Below are positions 29,658 through 39,228 of a stretch of 46,262 nucleotides of DNA, one piece after another (positions within the stretch are counted from its first letter, which is position 1; every line of letters starts with the position of its first letter). The translations under genes and the position numbers were made by a program. Origin of the DNA: Paucimonas sp. (lineage in GTDB: Bacteria > Pseudomonadota > Gammaproteobacteria > Burkholderiales > Burkholderiaceae_D). The DNA is taken from assembly GCA_028292545.1 (NCBI GenBank), contig JAQGMC010000084.1:1-46262 (forward strand), in the 5' to 3' direction. The notes under the pieces are model-generated. The model searched no databases. It saw nothing but the letters and a program-made list of their open reading frames with translations, and was not told the origin of the DNA.

Positions 29658-30500
29658 TTATTCCCGGTAGGTGACCCGCTTTTGCAAGCGGCCAAAAACC
29701 TGGTCCAGCAGCATGCCGACCAGCCCAATCATGACGACGGCAAAGATCACATTGGGCAGGGCCAGGTTGTTCCATTCATTCCAGACGAAATAGCCGATGC
29801 CGGTGCCACCCACCAGCATTTCCGCCGCCACGATGACCAGCCAGGCGATGCTCATCGAGATGCGCATGCCGGTCAGGATAGTGGGCGCGGCCGCGGGCAG
29901 GATGACGTGCAGTGCCAGCCGCAGCGGCCTGACCTCAAGCGTGCGTGCCACATTGATCCAGTCGCGCCGCACCGAGGCCACGCCAAAGGCGGTATTTATC
30001 AGCATCGGCCAGAGCGAACAGATAAAGATGACGAAAATCCCGGACACCCCCGAATCCTTCAGGCTGTACAAGGCCAGCGGCATCCACGCCAAAGGCGAGA
30101 TTGGCTTCAACACTTGTATGAAGGGATCGAGCGCGCGGTGCAAGAGCGGCGACATGCCAATCGCAAAACCCAGTGGCAGGGCCACCAGCACAGCCAGGCC
30201 GAAACCCAGGCCAACGCGCGCCAGCGAATGCGCCAGCTGTATGCCTATGCCCTTGTCGTTGGGCCCCTTGTCGTAAAAGGGATCGGCCAGGTAGTGGACA
30301 AAGGCGGCGCCTACCTTGTCCGGCGAGGGAAAGCCGCCCGTCTTTTCACTGGCCTTTCCCATCAGGGCGGCGTACTCGGCATCTTTCACGCTGACCGCGG
30401 GCGCGGGCTTTTCCCGGGTAGCCAGCGACCAGGCGCCCACGGCAAGCACGAAGATCAATAGCGACAGCAGGGCTGCCTTCAGGCTTTGCCGGTTCAGCAT
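29658..30500 (-). CDS. cynB: Cyanate/nitrate-type ABC transporter permease
   Basis: Inner-membrane permease of the NrtB/CynB/SsuC family, 280 residues with an N-terminal helix (AALLSLLIFVLAVGAW) and five more. The inner-membrane coupling loop EVRPLRLALHVILPAAAPTILTG matches the EAA motif. Start at ATG 30500, preceded by GAGGAGG; an upstream ATG at 30572 overlaps cynA and is not supported. Sits between the binding protein (11 nt away) and the ATPase. Confidence 0.88.
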   Translation of the reverse strand: MLNRQSLKAALLSLLIFVLAVGAWSLATREKPAPAVSVKDAEYAALMGKASEKTGGFPSPDKVGAAFVHYLADPFYDKGPNDKGIGIQLAHSLARVGLGFGLAVLVALPLGFAIGMSPLLHRALDPFIQVLKPISPLAWMPLALYSLKDSGVSGIFVIFICSLWPMLINTAFGVASVRRDWINVARTLEVRPLRLALHVILPAAAPTILTGMRISMSIAWLVIVAAEMLVGGTGIGYFVWNEWNNLALPNVIFAVVMIGLVGMLLDQVFGRLQKRVTYRE

Positions 30501-30510
30501 GCGCACCTCC

Positions 30511-31854
30511 TCACGCCTTCTTGATGGCAAAGCTTTCGGCGTAAGCCTCGACCCTGGCGGGGTCGAACTCACGGCCCATGACCTTGATCTTGCGGCTATT
30601 TTCTTTGGGGGGCGCCATGCCGAGTTCAGTCATGTACTTGCGGGCGTCGGTCAGCAGATAAACCTTTTCTGCGATGTCCTTGTAGCGCACCTCACCTTTG
30701 ACATAGCCCCAGCGCTTCATCTGGCTCATGATCCAGTACGCCATGGAATACCAGGGGAAGGGGTCGTAATCGACGCGCTCGGGCACGGTCTTCACATTGC
30801 CCAGGCCGTCGGCGAACTTGCCGGTCAGGACTTGCTCCAGCACAGCCTTGGGCTGGTTCAGGTAATTGGCGGGCGCCAGCACCTCGGCCATGATGGGCCG
30901 GTTCTTGGGGTCGCGCGCGGTGGCGGCGGCTTTCAAAATGGCGCGGTAGAGGGCGGCGAAGGAATTCGGGTTCTGCCGCACGAAATCGGCAGGGATGGCG
31001 AAGGAGCAGCAGGGATGGCCATCCCAGATGTCGCGCGACAGCATATGGATGAAGCCGACCTCGTCGAACACGGCGCGCTGGTTGACCGGATCTGGCGCCA
31101 GGAAGCCATCGATATTGCCAGCGCGCAGGTTGGCCACCATTTCAGGCGGCGGCACCACCCGCAGCTGCACGTCCGTGTCCGGGTTCAAGCCATGCTCGGC
31201 CAGGTAATAGCGCAACAGGAAATTGTGCATCGAGAACTCGAAGGGAATGGCCAGCTTGAAGCCCTTCCAGTTCTTCGGGTCGCGGTTGTTCTTGTGCTTC
31301 AGGGCCAGCGTGATGGCCTGGCCATTCACGTTCTGGATCGTCATCACATTGGTCGGCATGGCGGTCGAGCCCACGCCCATGCTGATTGCCAGCGGCATCG
31401 GCGCCAGCATGTGCGAGGCGTCGTATTCGCGGTTGAGCATCTTGTCACGGATGAGGGCCCAGCCGGCCGTCTTCATCATCGACACGTTCAAGCCTTCTTT
31501 CTTGTAGAAGCCCAGCGGGTCCGCCATGATCAGCGGGCTGGCGCAAGTGATGGGAATGAAGCCGATCTTGAGGTCTTTTTTTTCCAGGCTGCCCTTGTCT
31601 TGTGCCATCGCTTCCAGCGCGCCGAAAGGAATCAGCGAGGAGACCGCGGCCCAGGCGGTGGAGGCGCCCACGGAGCGCAGGAAGTGGCGGCGTTCCGCAT
31701 CCCTGGGGAACAGGGCGCGCATGACGGTCGACTGGATGACGCGGCGGTTCATCGCCTCCAGGCCGGCCTGTTCGTGCTCGGCCTGGGAAGCATGGCCGCC
31801 GCAGCTGCAAGCATTGAGTGCAACGTCTGGATCAAAGGGATTTTCCAGCGACAT
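30511..31854 (-). CDS. cynA: Cyanate/nitrate-type ABC transporter substrate-binding protein with Tat signal and Cys-rich N-terminal extension
   Basis: NrtA/CmpA/CynA-type binding protein, 447 residues. The binding domain runs from about 95 ([18 protein letters not shown]) and has the family stretch [19 protein letters not shown] and [19 protein letters not shown] twin-arginine signal, [11 protein letters not shown], begins at residue 55, so export by Tat is expected. Unusually, 54 residues precede it and contain [12 protein letters not shown] (C16, C18, H21). First gene of the cynA-cynB-cynD-(cynS) operon, divergent from ubiA. Cyanate as ligand is inferred from the cyanase remnant; nitrate or nitrite remain possible. 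Confidence 0.85.
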   Translation of the reverse strand: MSLENPFDPDVALNACSCGGHASQAEHEQAGLEAMNRRVIQSTVMRALFPRDAERRHFLRSVGASTAWAAVSSLIPFGALEAMAQDKGSLEKKDLKIGFIPITCASPLIMADPLGFYKKEGLNVSMMKTAGWALIRDKMLNREYDASHMLAPMPLAISMGVGSTAMPTNVMTIQNVNGQAITLALKHKNNRDPKNWKGFKLAIPFEFSMHNFLLRYYLAEHGLNPDTDVQLRVVPPPEMVANLRAGNIDGFLAPDPVNQRAVFDEVGFIHMLSRDIWDGHPCCSFAIPADFVRQNPNSFAALYRAILKAAATARDPKNRPIMAEVLAPANYLNQPKAVLEQVLTGKFADGLGNVKTVPERVDYDPFPWYSMAYWIMSQMKRWGYVKGEVRYKDIAEKVYLLTDARKYMTELGMAPPKENSRKIKVMGREFDPARVEAYAESFAIKKA

Positions 31855-32004
31855 GGGAGCTCCTTGGGTGTTATGTTTGTTCCCAAGGCAATGCAGTAAT
31901 CGTTCCCGCCCGAAAACGCGGCGAATTCAGGTAGACCGCACAAGCGCAGTGCAGGATGCGCTATTGCAGTACGGGCATGCTGCAAATCGGTTCTGGCTTG
32001 GACG

Positions 32005-32010
32005 TATACT
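32005..32010 (+). promoter_or_regulatory. Possible -10 box (TATACT) for ubiA
   Basis: TATACT occurs 43 nt before the ubiA ATG in the 199-nt gap between divergent cynA and ubiA. No good -35 is found at the right distance. No sigma-54 site is evident for cynA. Confidence 0.25.
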
Positions 32011-32053
32011 TCGTCCCTGCCGCACTCTTTTTGCACTCCTTTGGCAAAGAACC

Positions 32054-32941
32054 ATGAATGCATCCCTCCCAATTCCCCGCCTGCAGCTGTACTGGAAACT
32101 GGTCCGGCTCGACAAGCCGATCGGCATCCTGCTTCTTTTATGGCCAACCTTGTCGGCTTTATGGCTGGCGTCGACCGGGCGGCCGGACTGGAAACTGGTG
32201 TTGATCTTTGCGCTTGGCACGGCGCTGATGCGCTCGGCCGGTTGCGCCGTGAATGATTACGCTGACCAGGATTTCGACCGCCATGTGAAGCGCACGGCTG
32301 ACCGGCCGCTCACCAGCGGCCGCATCCGCGGCTGGGAAGCGCTGGCGATCGCCGCCTTGCTGTCGCTGCTGGCCTTCCTGCTGATCTTGCCGCTGAACCT
32401 GTTGACGAAGCAATTGTCATTGGCGGCACTGGCAATTGCAGCCAGCTACCCCTATTTCAAGCGCTTCTTCGCGATTCCCCAGGCTTACCTGGGCATTGCT
32501 TTTGGCTTCGGCATTCCAATGGCCTATGCCGCCGTACAGGGCCAAGTGCCAACCGTGGCCTGGGTACTGTTGCTGGCCAATGTGTTCTGGGCGATTGCCT
32601 ACGACACGGAATACGCGATGGTGGACCGCGACGATGACTTGCGCCTGGGCTTGCGCACATCCGCGATCACTTTCGGCCGCATGGATGTCGCCATCGTGAT
32701 GATCTGTTATGGGCTGTCGCTGGCAATCATCGCCGCGGTGGGTTGGCAGCAAGGCTTGCGCGGCTGGTTCATGGCAGGCATCGCGGTGGCGGCGGCACTG
32801 GCGGCTTACCACTACACGCTGATTCGCGAACGACGGCGTGAAGGTTGCTTCGCCGCCTTCCGCAACAACAACTACCTGGGAGCGGCCGTGTTCGCCGGCA
32901 TCGCGCTCGATTACGCGTTGCGCCAGCCGGCGTTGGCTTAA
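32054..32941 (+). CDS. ubiA: 4-hydroxybenzoate polyprenyltransferase UbiA
   Basis: Attaches the polyprenyl tail to 4-hydroxybenzoate in ubiquinone synthesis, in the inner membrane. 295 residues with about eight or nine helices. Both Asp-rich prenyl-diphosphate motifs are present: [20 protein letters not shown] and the second, [15 protein letters not shown]. Start ATG 32054. Its stop overlaps that of the convergent proC by three bases. Confidence 0.96.
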   Translation: MNASLPIPRLQLYWKLVRLDKPIGILLLLWPTLSALWLASTGRPDWKLVLIFALGTALMRSAGCAVNDYADQDFDRHVKRTADRPLTSGRIRGWEALAIAALLSLLAFLLILPLNLLTKQLSLAALAIAASYPYFKRFFAIPQAYLGIAFGFGIPMAYAAVQGQVPTVAWVLLLANVFWAIAYDTEYAMVDRDDDLRLGLRTSAITFGRMDVAIVMICYGLSLAIIAAVGWQQGLRGWFMAGIAVAAALAAYHYTLIRERRREGCFAAFRNNNYLGAAVFAGIALDYALRQPALA

Positions 32942-33765
32942 TCGTCGCGGCCGAATTCCTCGCCCATCTCACGGCCGCGCGCGGCGGCGGCTTGCAAGGC
33001 GCGCACGATGGCTTGCTTGACGCCGGACTCCTCCATGCTGGCAAGCGCAGCGTAGGTGGTGCCGCCCTTCGAAGTGACGCGCTCGCGCAGCAGCGACACC
33101 GGGTCGCTTGAGCGCGCCGCCAGTTCCGCCGCGCCAGTGAAGGTGGCAATCGCAAGCCGGTTGCCCTGCTCAACGCTCAAGCCCATTGCCTGGGCAGCTT
33201 CCTGCATCGCTTCGATGAAGTAAAAAACGTAGGCCGGGCCGCTGCCCGACACCGCGGTTACTGGATCAAGCAAACTTTCATCCTCCAGCCACACGGTTTC
33301 GCCCACGGCCTGCATGATCGCGTCGGCAGCATCGCGTTGCGTGCTGCTGACGCCCGACAATGCCGTCATGCCGGTGATGCCGCGCCCGATCAGCGCTGGT
33401 GTGTTTGGCATTGTGCGCACGATGGCGGCATAGCCACCCAGCCAGCGCGACAAGTCAACTGCGCGGATGCCGGCTGCAATTGACAACAACAATTGCGCGC
33501 GCATCTGCGGACGCAAGGCAGCCACCACTTCTTTCATTTGCTGCGGCTTCACCGCCAGCACCACCACGTCTGCACCTGCGACGGCGTCGCCGATGGCCGG
33601 CGCAGTGTTCACGCCGAACTGCTTTTCCAGCCTGGCCCGGGCTTCTTCATTGATATCCACCGCGTGGATGTTGGCTGCCGCGGTGAGCTTGCCGGCCAGG
33701 CCGCCAATCAATGCCGCCGCCATATTGCCGCCGCCAATGAAGGCGATTCTGATATCGTTTTTCAT
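32938..33765 (-). CDS. proC: Pyrroline-5-carboxylate reductase ProC
   Basis: Last step of proline synthesis, NAD(P)H-dependent. 275 residues; Rossmann site [17 protein letters not shown] at the N-terminus and the C-terminal signature [22 protein letters not shown]. The ATG overlaps the yggS stop (ATGA), so the yggS-proC pair is translationally coupled, a common arrangement. Confidence 0.96.
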   Translation of the reverse strand: MKNDIRIAFIGGGNMAAALIGGLAGKLTAAANIHAVDINEEARARLEKQFGVNTAPAIGDAVAGADVVVLAVKPQQMKEVVAALRPQMRAQLLLSIAAGIRAVDLSRWLGGYAAIVRTMPNTPALIGRGITGMTALSGVSSTQRDAADAIMQAVGETVWLEDESLLDPVTAVSGSGPAYVFYFIEAMQEAAQAMGLSVEQGNRLAIATFTGAAELAARSSDPVSLLRERVTSKGGTTYAALASMEESGVKQAIVRALQAAAARGREMGEEFGRDD

Positions 33766-34478
33766 GCGCTGTCCGATTCCTTGTAATCCCGTTTTCCAAA
33801 AATAGCGGTGCCGATGCGAACCATGGTTGCCCCTTCAGCCACCGCCGCTTCAAGGTCGGCCGACATGCCCATCGAAAGCGTGTCCAGGTTCATTCCTGCG
33901 GCATTCAACTCCGTCAGCAAAGACCGCAACTGGCGAAACGGCAGGCGCTGCTGCGCGTCATCGCCGCTCGCTTCGGGAATCGCCATCAAGCCGCGCAGGC
34001 GTAGCCGCGGCAGGCGCGCCACTTGCGCGGCCAGTTCCAGTAGTTCGGCCGGCGCGACGCCGCTCTTGCTGGCTTCACCGCTGATATTCACTTGCAGGCA
34101 GATTTGCAGCGGCGGCAGCGCCGGATCGCGCTGTTCCGACAACCTTTGCGCGATCTTTAACCGGTCGACCGAATGCACCCATTCGAAATGGCTCGCGACC
34201 AGGCGTGTCTTGTTGCTTTGTATCGGCCCGATGAAATGCCATTCCAGCACCAGCTCCGGTCGCAGCGCTTTCACGGCCGCCATTTTGTCGATCGCTTCCT
34301 GCACATAGTTTTCGCCGAAAGCAGCCTGGCCAGCCTGTGCCGCCTCGATCACTGCGTCCGGGCCGAAGGTCTTGGACACAGCCAGCAAGCGGATCTCGTG
34401 CACAGGGCGCGACGCGCGCTGCGCGGCAGTTGTGATCTGTTCCTGCACGGCTTGCAGGTTGCGAGAGATTGAGGACAT
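33762..34478 (-). CDS. yggS: Pyridoxal phosphate homeostasis protein YggS (PLPBP family)
   Basis: PLP-binding protein without known catalysis that keeps vitamin B6 and amino-acid pools balanced. 238 residues; Lys36 in RLLAVSKTFGPDAV carries PLP, and the family pieces FGENYVQEAIDK, WHFIGPIQSNKTR and LSMGMSADLEAAVAEGATMVRIGTAIFG are all present (the last split here by a Ser-Met pair). ATG 34478 is taken; the frame extends to 34526 without support. Upstream of proC and divergent from pilT. Confidence 0.95.
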   Translation of the reverse strand: MSSISRNLQAVQEQITTAAQRASRPVHEIRLLAVSKTFGPDAVIEAAQAGQAAFGENYVQEAIDKMAAVKALRPELVLEWHFIGPIQSNKTRLVASHFEWVHSVDRLKIAQRLSEQRDPALPPLQICLQVNISGEASKSGVAPAELLELAAQVARLPRLRLRGLMAIPEASGDDAQQRLPFRQLRSLLTELNAAGMNLDTLSMGMSADLEAAVAEGATMVRIGTAIFGKRDYKESDSA

Positions 34479-34603
34479 AATCGGCGAAGCGGGATGACAG
34501 CAGGCAACGAAGGGCTGCCCCGGCACGCCGCCGCCGGAACCTGCAAAGCCGGCGGGCCGGTCGGCCCCACTGGCTTACCCCTTCCACGAAGCAGCGATTA
34601 TAA

Positions 34604-35647
34604 ATGGACATTTCTGAACTTCTTGCCTTCTCCGTAAAGAACAAGGCATCCGACCTGCACCTGTCCGCCGGCATGCCGCCGATGATCCGCGTACATGGCG
34701 ACGTGCGCCGCATCAACTTGCCGCCGATGGACCACAAGGACGTGCATCGCATGGTGTATGACATCATGAACGATCGCCAGCGCAAGTTTTACGAAGAAAA
34801 CCTCGAATGCGATTTCTCGTTTGCGATTCCCGGCCTGGCCCGCTTTCGTGTCAACGCCTACAACCAGGACCGCGGCGCGGCTGCCGTGCTGCGCACCATC
34901 CCATCCAAGGTGCTGACGCTTGAACAATTAAATGCACCCAAGATTTTGGCCGACCTGGCAACCAAGCCGCGCGGCCTGGTGCTGGTGACCGGGCCAACTG
35001 GTTCCGGCAAGTCGACCACGCTGGCAGCAATGGTCAACCACATCAACCAGTCTGAATATGCGCATATCCTGACAGTGGAAGACCCGATCGAATTCGTGCA
35101 TGAGTCGCAGAAAAGCCTGGTCAACCAGCGCGAAGTCGGCCCGCACACGCATTCCTTCACCAATGCGCTGCGTTCGGCATTGCGCGAAGACCCGGACGTG
35201 ATCCTGGTGGGCGAGTTGCGCGACCTGGAAACGATACGGCTGGCGCTGAGCGCGGCTGAAACCGGCCACCTGGTGTTTGGCACGCTGCATACCTCTTCCG
35301 CGGCCAAGACGATTGACCGTATTGTCGACGTCTTTCCCGGCGATGAAAAAGAAATGGTCCGCGCGATGCTATCCGAATCGCTGCAGGCGGTGATTTCGCA
35401 GACGCTGCTGAAAACCAAGGATGGATCCGGCCGCGTGGCTGCGCATGAAATCATGATCGGCACCCCCGCCATTCGCAACCTGATCCGCGAAGCCAAGGTC
35501 GCGCAAATGTATTCAGCTATCCAGACTGGCTCCAACATGGGCATGCAAACGCTGGATGGCAACCTGCTTGACCTGGTCAAGCGCAACATCATTTCTCCGG
35601 CCACCGCGCGCTTTGCGGCCAAGACACCCGACAATTTCCCGGGCTGA
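34604..35647 (+). CDS. pilT: Type IV pilus retraction ATPase PilT
   Basis: Hexameric motor that depolymerises pili, driving twitching motility. 347 residues: N-terminal PAS-like domain (ASDLHLSAGMPPMIRVHGDV), Walker A VTGPTGSGKSTTLAAM, Asp box TVEDPIEFVHESQKS, Walker B VILVGELRDLETIRLALSAA and the His box TGHLVFGTLHTSSAAKTI. The C-terminal AIRNLIRE motif typical of PilT is present. Adjacent pilU downstream, divergent yggS-proC upstream: the classic yggS/pilT/pilU neighbourhood. Confidence 0.97.
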   Translation: MDISELLAFSVKNKASDLHLSAGMPPMIRVHGDVRRINLPPMDHKDVHRMVYDIMNDRQRKFYEENLECDFSFAIPGLARFRVNAYNQDRGAAAVLRTIPSKVLTLEQLNAPKILADLATKPRGLVLVTGPTGSGKSTTLAAMVNHINQSEYAHILTVEDPIEFVHESQKSLVNQREVGPHTHSFTNALRSALREDPDVILVGELRDLETIRLALSAAETGHLVFGTLHTSSAAKTIDRIVDVFPGDEKEMVRAMLSESLQAVISQTLLKTKDGSGRVAAHEIMIGTPAIRNLIREAKVAQMYSAIQTGSNMGMQTLDGNLLDLVKRNIISPATARFAAKTPDNFPG

Positions 35648-35703
35648 CCGCGGCTGCTGCACGCGAACGCCAGCCAGCCCACTACGCCCTCAAGGATCAC
35701 CGA

Positions 35704-36840
35704 ATGGAACGCGAACAAGCGACCAAATTCATGCACGACCTGCTGCGCCTGATGCTCAGCAAGGGTGGCTCGGATATGTTCATCACGGCGGATTTTCCGC
35801 CGGCATTCAAGATCGACGGCAAGATGACGCCCGTATCCAACCAGGCCCTGACTGCGCAGCACACGGTCGAACTGGCACGCGCCATCATGAATGACAAGCA
35901 GGCGGCGGAATTCGAATCCACCAAGGAATGCAATTTCGCGATCAGCCCTGCATCGCTGGGCCGTTTCCGCGTTTCAGCTTTTGTGCAGCAGGGCCGGGTC
36001 GGCATGGTGCTGCGTACCATCACGACCACGATACCCGAGCTCGACAAGCTGGGTGTGCCCCAGGTGCTCAAGGATATCGTGATGAGCAAGCGTGGCCTGG
36101 TGATCATGGTCGGCGCAACCGGCTCTGGCAAATCCACGACGTTGGCGGGCATGATTGGCTACCGCAACGAGAATAGCCATGGCCATATCATCACGGTGGA
36201 AGACCCGGTCGAATATGTTCATCCGCACAAGAATTGCGTGATCACGCAGCGCGAGATTGGCGTCGACACAGCCGACTGGAGCACGGCGCTGAAGAACACG
36301 TTGCGCCAGGCGCCAGACGTGATCCTGATTGGCGAAATCCGCGATCGGGAATCGATGGATTATGCAATTGCTTTCGCCGAGACGGGCCACTTGTGCATGG
36401 CCACCATGCATGCCAACAATGCCAACCAGGCGCTGGACCGGGTCATCAACTTCTTCCCCGAAGAACGGCGCCAGCAATTGCTGATGGACTTGTCGCTGAA
36501 CCTGAAAGCGATGATCTCGCAACGCCTGGTGCCGCTCAAGGCCACCAAGGGCCGCGCGGCCGCGGTGGAGATCATGCTGAATTCGCCGCTGATCTCGGAC
36601 CTGATCTTCAAGGGCCATGTGCACGAGATCAAGGAGATCATGAAGAAATCGCGCGAGCTCGGCATGCAGACTTTCGACCAGGCCCTGTTTGACTTGTATG
36701 AAGACGGCAAGATCAGCTATGAAGATGCGCTGCGCAATGCGGATTCGGTGAATGACTTGCGGCTGTCCATCAAACTGCACGGCAAGGAATCGAAAGACCG
36801 TGATCTGGCTGCCGGCACCGAACAGCTTGGCATCGTGTGA
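35704..36840 (+). CDS. pilU: Type IV pilus accessory retraction ATPase PilU
   Basis: PilT-dependent retraction motor. 378 residues with the same layout as PilT: GGSDMFITADFPPAFKIDGK, Walker A VGATGSGKSTTLAGM, TVEDPVEYVHPHKNC, Walker B ILIGEIRDRESMDYAIAFAE and TGHLCMATMHANNANQALDR. The Met/Ala-rich changes at the His box and the longer C-terminal tail separate it from PilT. Preceded by pilT after 56 nt; its stop overlaps the GTG start of the peroxidase gene. Confidence 0.96.
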   Translation: MEREQATKFMHDLLRLMLSKGGSDMFITADFPPAFKIDGKMTPVSNQALTAQHTVELARAIMNDKQAAEFESTKECNFAISPASLGRFRVSAFVQQGRVGMVLRTITTTIPELDKLGVPQVLKDIVMSKRGLVIMVGATGSGKSTTLAGMIGYRNENSHGHIITVEDPVEYVHPHKNCVITQREIGVDTADWSTALKNTLRQAPDVILIGEIRDRESMDYAIAFAETGHLCMATMHANNANQALDRVINFFPEERRQQLLMDLSLNLKAMISQRLVPLKATKGRAAAVEIMLNSPLISDLIFKGHVHEIKEIMKKSRELGMQTFDQALFDLYEDGKISYEDALRNADSVNDLRLSIKLHGKESKDRDLAAGTEQLGIV

Positions 36841-37331
36841 CGCAGCAAACGCAATCGGTTTTCGACTTCGAAGCAAAAAACTTGCGAGGCGAAACCGTAA
36901 AACTGAGCGATTACCGAGGCAAAGTGCTTCTGGTGGTCAACACTGCGAGTGCCTGCGCCTTTACGCCGCAATACCGCGCGCTGGAAGACTTGTACCGCCG
37001 CTATGGCGGGCAAGGCCTGGTGGTGCTGGGTTTTCCCTGCAATCAGTTTGGCGAGCAGGAACCGGGCAGCGCGCAAGAAATCGGCCAGTTTTGCGATGCG
37101 CGTTTCAATGTCACCTTTCCCTTGTTCGACAAGGTTGACGTCAATGGCGCGCAGGCCATTCCTTTATTCCAGTTCCTGAAGCAGCAGGCGCCTGGCCTGC
37201 TGGGCAGCCGCGCCATCAAATGGAATTTCACGAAATTCCTGGTCGGCCGCGACGGTCGCGTGCTGCACCGCTACGCGCCGCTGGTGCCGCCGCAACTGCT
37301 GGCGCGCAGGATCCGCAAGCTGCTGGCCTGA
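36837..37331 (+). CDS. Glutathione peroxidase (thioredoxin-type peroxidase, Cys form)
   Basis: Reduces hydroperoxides. 164 residues starting at GTG 36837, which overlaps the pilU stop (GTGA). The catalytic tetrad can be placed: Cys40 in VNTASACAFTPQY, Gln in GFPCNQFGEQEPG, Trp-Asn in IKWNFTKFLVG. The peroxidatic site reads SACAF where most relatives have SKCGF; the second cysteine in GFPCNQ suggests a thioredoxin-recycled enzyme. A peroxide role fits with oxyR in the same region but there is no direct link. Confidence 0.93.
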   Translation: MTQQTQSVFDFEAKNLRGETVKLSDYRGKVLLVVNTASACAFTPQYRALEDLYRRYGGQGLVVLGFPCNQFGEQEPGSAQEIGQFCDARFNVTFPLFDKVDVNGAQAIPLFQFLKQQAPGLLGSRAIKWNFTKFLVGRDGRVLHRYAPLVPPQLLARRIRKLLA

Positions 37332-37391
37332 CCGCAGGCTGCAGGTCCTCCGACTTGCGCGCTAAAGCCACGCGCTGCCAGCATCTAGTTT

Positions 37392-37419
37392 GGAACGCCA
37401 ACGCTGCGCCTGTTACCAA
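37392..37419 (+). promoter_or_regulatory. Candidate hrp-box upstream of the CesT-type chaperone gene
   Basis: GGAACG-N15-TTACCAA, compared with GGAACC-N15/16-CCACNNA: GGAAC, the AC and the final A are kept. It ends 79 nt before the ATG at 37499, in the 167-nt gap after the peroxidase gene. Same spacing as the sites at 8266-8293 and 44716-44743. Confidence 0.5.
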
Positions 37420-37498
37420 GCGGCCAACATCTTTCATGGGCGGCGCGACCCGATTGCTTGCGCCGCCCTGCATGCCTTCACCCCAGCAGGAGCACTTC

Positions 37499-37978
37499 AT
37501 GACCGAAAGCGAATTCGAGCTGCTGTGCCGCGAAGTCTGCGACATTTTCCGGGTCGAAGATCCGCAGCAACTGGGCCAGCGCGGTTACCTGCTCATCGAC
37601 GGCATTCCGGTGGGCTTGATGATGTCGGCCTCGGCGCGGCAGCTGTATTGCTATGCCGACCTTGGCCCGGTCGCGCGCCACATGCAGGCGCTGGCTTACG
37701 AGCAGCTGCTGGTGGAAAACCAGCTGAACATGTCCAAGACCGCCGGTTGTTATGGCATCGAGCCGGCCACGGGGCACGCGGTGTTTACTGTCGCCATGAC
37801 GCACGCAGGCCCGGTCGAGGCCGCGGGCGTCGCGCGCGCCATGCAGGATTGCGCACGCAATGCGCGCCAGTTGCGCAACAGATGGCAACAGCAAGCCGCG
37901 CTGCATGCAGCACAACTGGAGAGACCGGGCGAGGATGCTGCCGACGAGCCGCTGCCCGACGCGGCAATCCTGAGCTGA
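37499..37978 (+). CDS. CesT/Tir-type type III secretion chaperone
   Basis: Small 159-residue protein with the CesT-family fold pattern: an N-terminal helix (ESEFELLCREVCDIF), then strands (GYLLIDGIPVGLMMS, QLYCYADLG), a central helix (RHMQALAYEQLLVENQLN), and strands GCYGIEPATGHAVFTVAM, ending in a Gln/Ala-rich helix and an acidic tail (EDAADEPLPD). Class I chaperones bind the N-terminal part of one or a few effectors and bring them to the secretion ATPase. Start at ATG 37499 with AGGAG 7 nt upstream; the upstream in-frame region shows no coding features. No effector is adjacent; the nearest candidate is the 865-residue protein 4 kb away. Convergent with glcF. Confidence 0.78.
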   Translation: MTESEFELLCREVCDIFRVEDPQQLGQRGYLLIDGIPVGLMMSASARQLYCYADLGPVARHMQALAYEQLLVENQLNMSKTAGCYGIEPATGHAVFTVAMTHAGPVEAAGVARAMQDCARNARQLRNRWQQQAALHAAQLERPGEDAADEPLPDAAILS

Positions 37979-37996
37979 CCCGTCCCCAGGAAAAAC

Positions 37997-39226
37997 TCAA
38001 GCCAGGCGACGGTCAACCATTTCTATCCAGTGCTCGACCGGCTTGTCGGTTCCAGATGCAAGATGCGTCGCGCAGCCGATATTGGCGGTGACGATTGCGT
38101 TTGCGCCAGTGGCATCGAGCTTGCGCAGCTTGTCGTCGCGCAAGCGGTAAGACAGGTCGGGCTGCAATACCGAGTAAGTGCCAGCCGAGCCGCAGCACAG
38201 GTGGCTGTCGGCACACAGCATCGGCTCAATGCCGACCGCCCGCAAGACCTCTTCAACCACGCCGCGTATTTTTTGCCCGTGCTGCAGCGTGCAGGGCGGA
38301 TGCCAGGCCACTGGTGTGCGCGCTGCGCCGCTCGCATCGAGCTTCTCGCGCAGGCGGTCGCGCTGCTCGAACAGCACTTCCGACACGTCTTTGGCCAGGC
38401 GTGAAATCTTTTGCGCCCGCTCGCCGTATTGCGGATCCATCGCCAGCAGTTGCCCGTATTCCTTCACTTGCAACCCGCAGCCCGACGCATTGACGATGAT
38501 GGCTTCGGCGCCGGCTTCAAGCAGCGGCCACCAGGCGTCGATATTGCGCCGCGCATCGTCCAACCCGCCTTGATGGTCGTTCATGTGATAGCGGATCGCG
38601 CCGCAGCAGCCGGCACTGGCCGGACGCAGCAAGGAAATGCCCAGCGCATCGAATACGCGCGCAGTCGCTGCATTGATATTGGGCGCCATCGACGGCTGCA
38701 CGCAACCCTCCAGCATCACCATCTTGCGCGCATGCTGGCGCTGCGGCCAGGCGCCCTGTTGCTGGCGCGGCGGCACCTTGTTGCGCAAAGCCTGCGGCAG
38801 CAGCGGGCGCAAGGCCTGGCCCGCTTTCAGCGCCGGCCCGAAAAGCGCGCGCCGCGGCAGCGTTTCCTTCAGCACCCAGCGCAGCACGCGATCACGCAGT
38901 GGCCGTTCAACGCGATCCTCCACCACCTTGCGCCCGATCTCGACCAGGCGGCCATATTGCACGCCGGAGGGACAGGTGGTTTCGCAATTGCGGCAAGTCA
39001 GGCAACGGTCCAGGTGCAGTTGCGTGCGCCGGGTCGGCGTTTCGCCTTCGAGCACGCGCTTCATCAGGTAGATGCGGCCGCGCGGGCCGTCGAGCTCGTC
39101 GCCCAGCAACTGGTAAGTCGGGCAGGTTGCGGTGCAAAAGCCGCAATGCACGCAGGCGCGCAGGATGGCGTCGGCTTCACGCCCTTCTGGCGTGTCGCGG
39201 ATGAAGTCGGCGAGATTGGTTTGCAT
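37997..39226 (-). CDS. glcF: Glycolate oxidase iron-sulfur subunit GlcF
   Basis: Electron-transfer subunit of the membrane-associated glycolate oxidase (GlcDEF), which makes glyoxylate. 409 residues from MQTNLADFIRDTPEG. Two [4Fe-4S] motifs lie in the first 100 residues: CVHCGFCTATCP and CLTCRNCETTCPSG. Two cysteine-rich CCG domains follow (GCCGAIRYHM; LCCGSAGTYSV). Its ATG is two bases after the glcE stop. Confidence 0.95.
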   Translation of the reverse strand: MQTNLADFIRDTPEGREADAILRACVHCGFCTATCPTYQLLGDELDGPRGRIYLMKRVLEGETPTRRTQLHLDRCLTCRNCETTCPSGVQYGRLVEIGRKVVEDRVERPLRDRVLRWVLKETLPRRALFGPALKAGQALRPLLPQALRNKVPPRQQQGAWPQRQHARKMVMLEGCVQPSMAPNINAATARVFDALGISLLRPASAGCCGAIRYHMNDHQGGLDDARRNIDAWWPLLEAGAEAIIVNASGCGLQVKEYGQLLAMDPQYGERAQKISRLAKDVSEVLFEQRDRLREKLDASGAARTPVAWHPPCTLQHGQKIRGVVEEVLRAVGIEPMLCADSHLCCGSAGTYSVLQPDLSYRLRDDKLRKLDATGANAIVTANIGCATHLASGTDKPVEHWIEMVDRRLA

Positions 39227-39228
39227 GG

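Noticed and set aside
28665..31854. Taurine or sulfonate transporter (TauABC/SsuABC)
   Set aside because: The binding protein is NrtA/CmpA-like and the operon ends in a cyanase remnant with no taurine dioxygenase or monooxygenase nearby.
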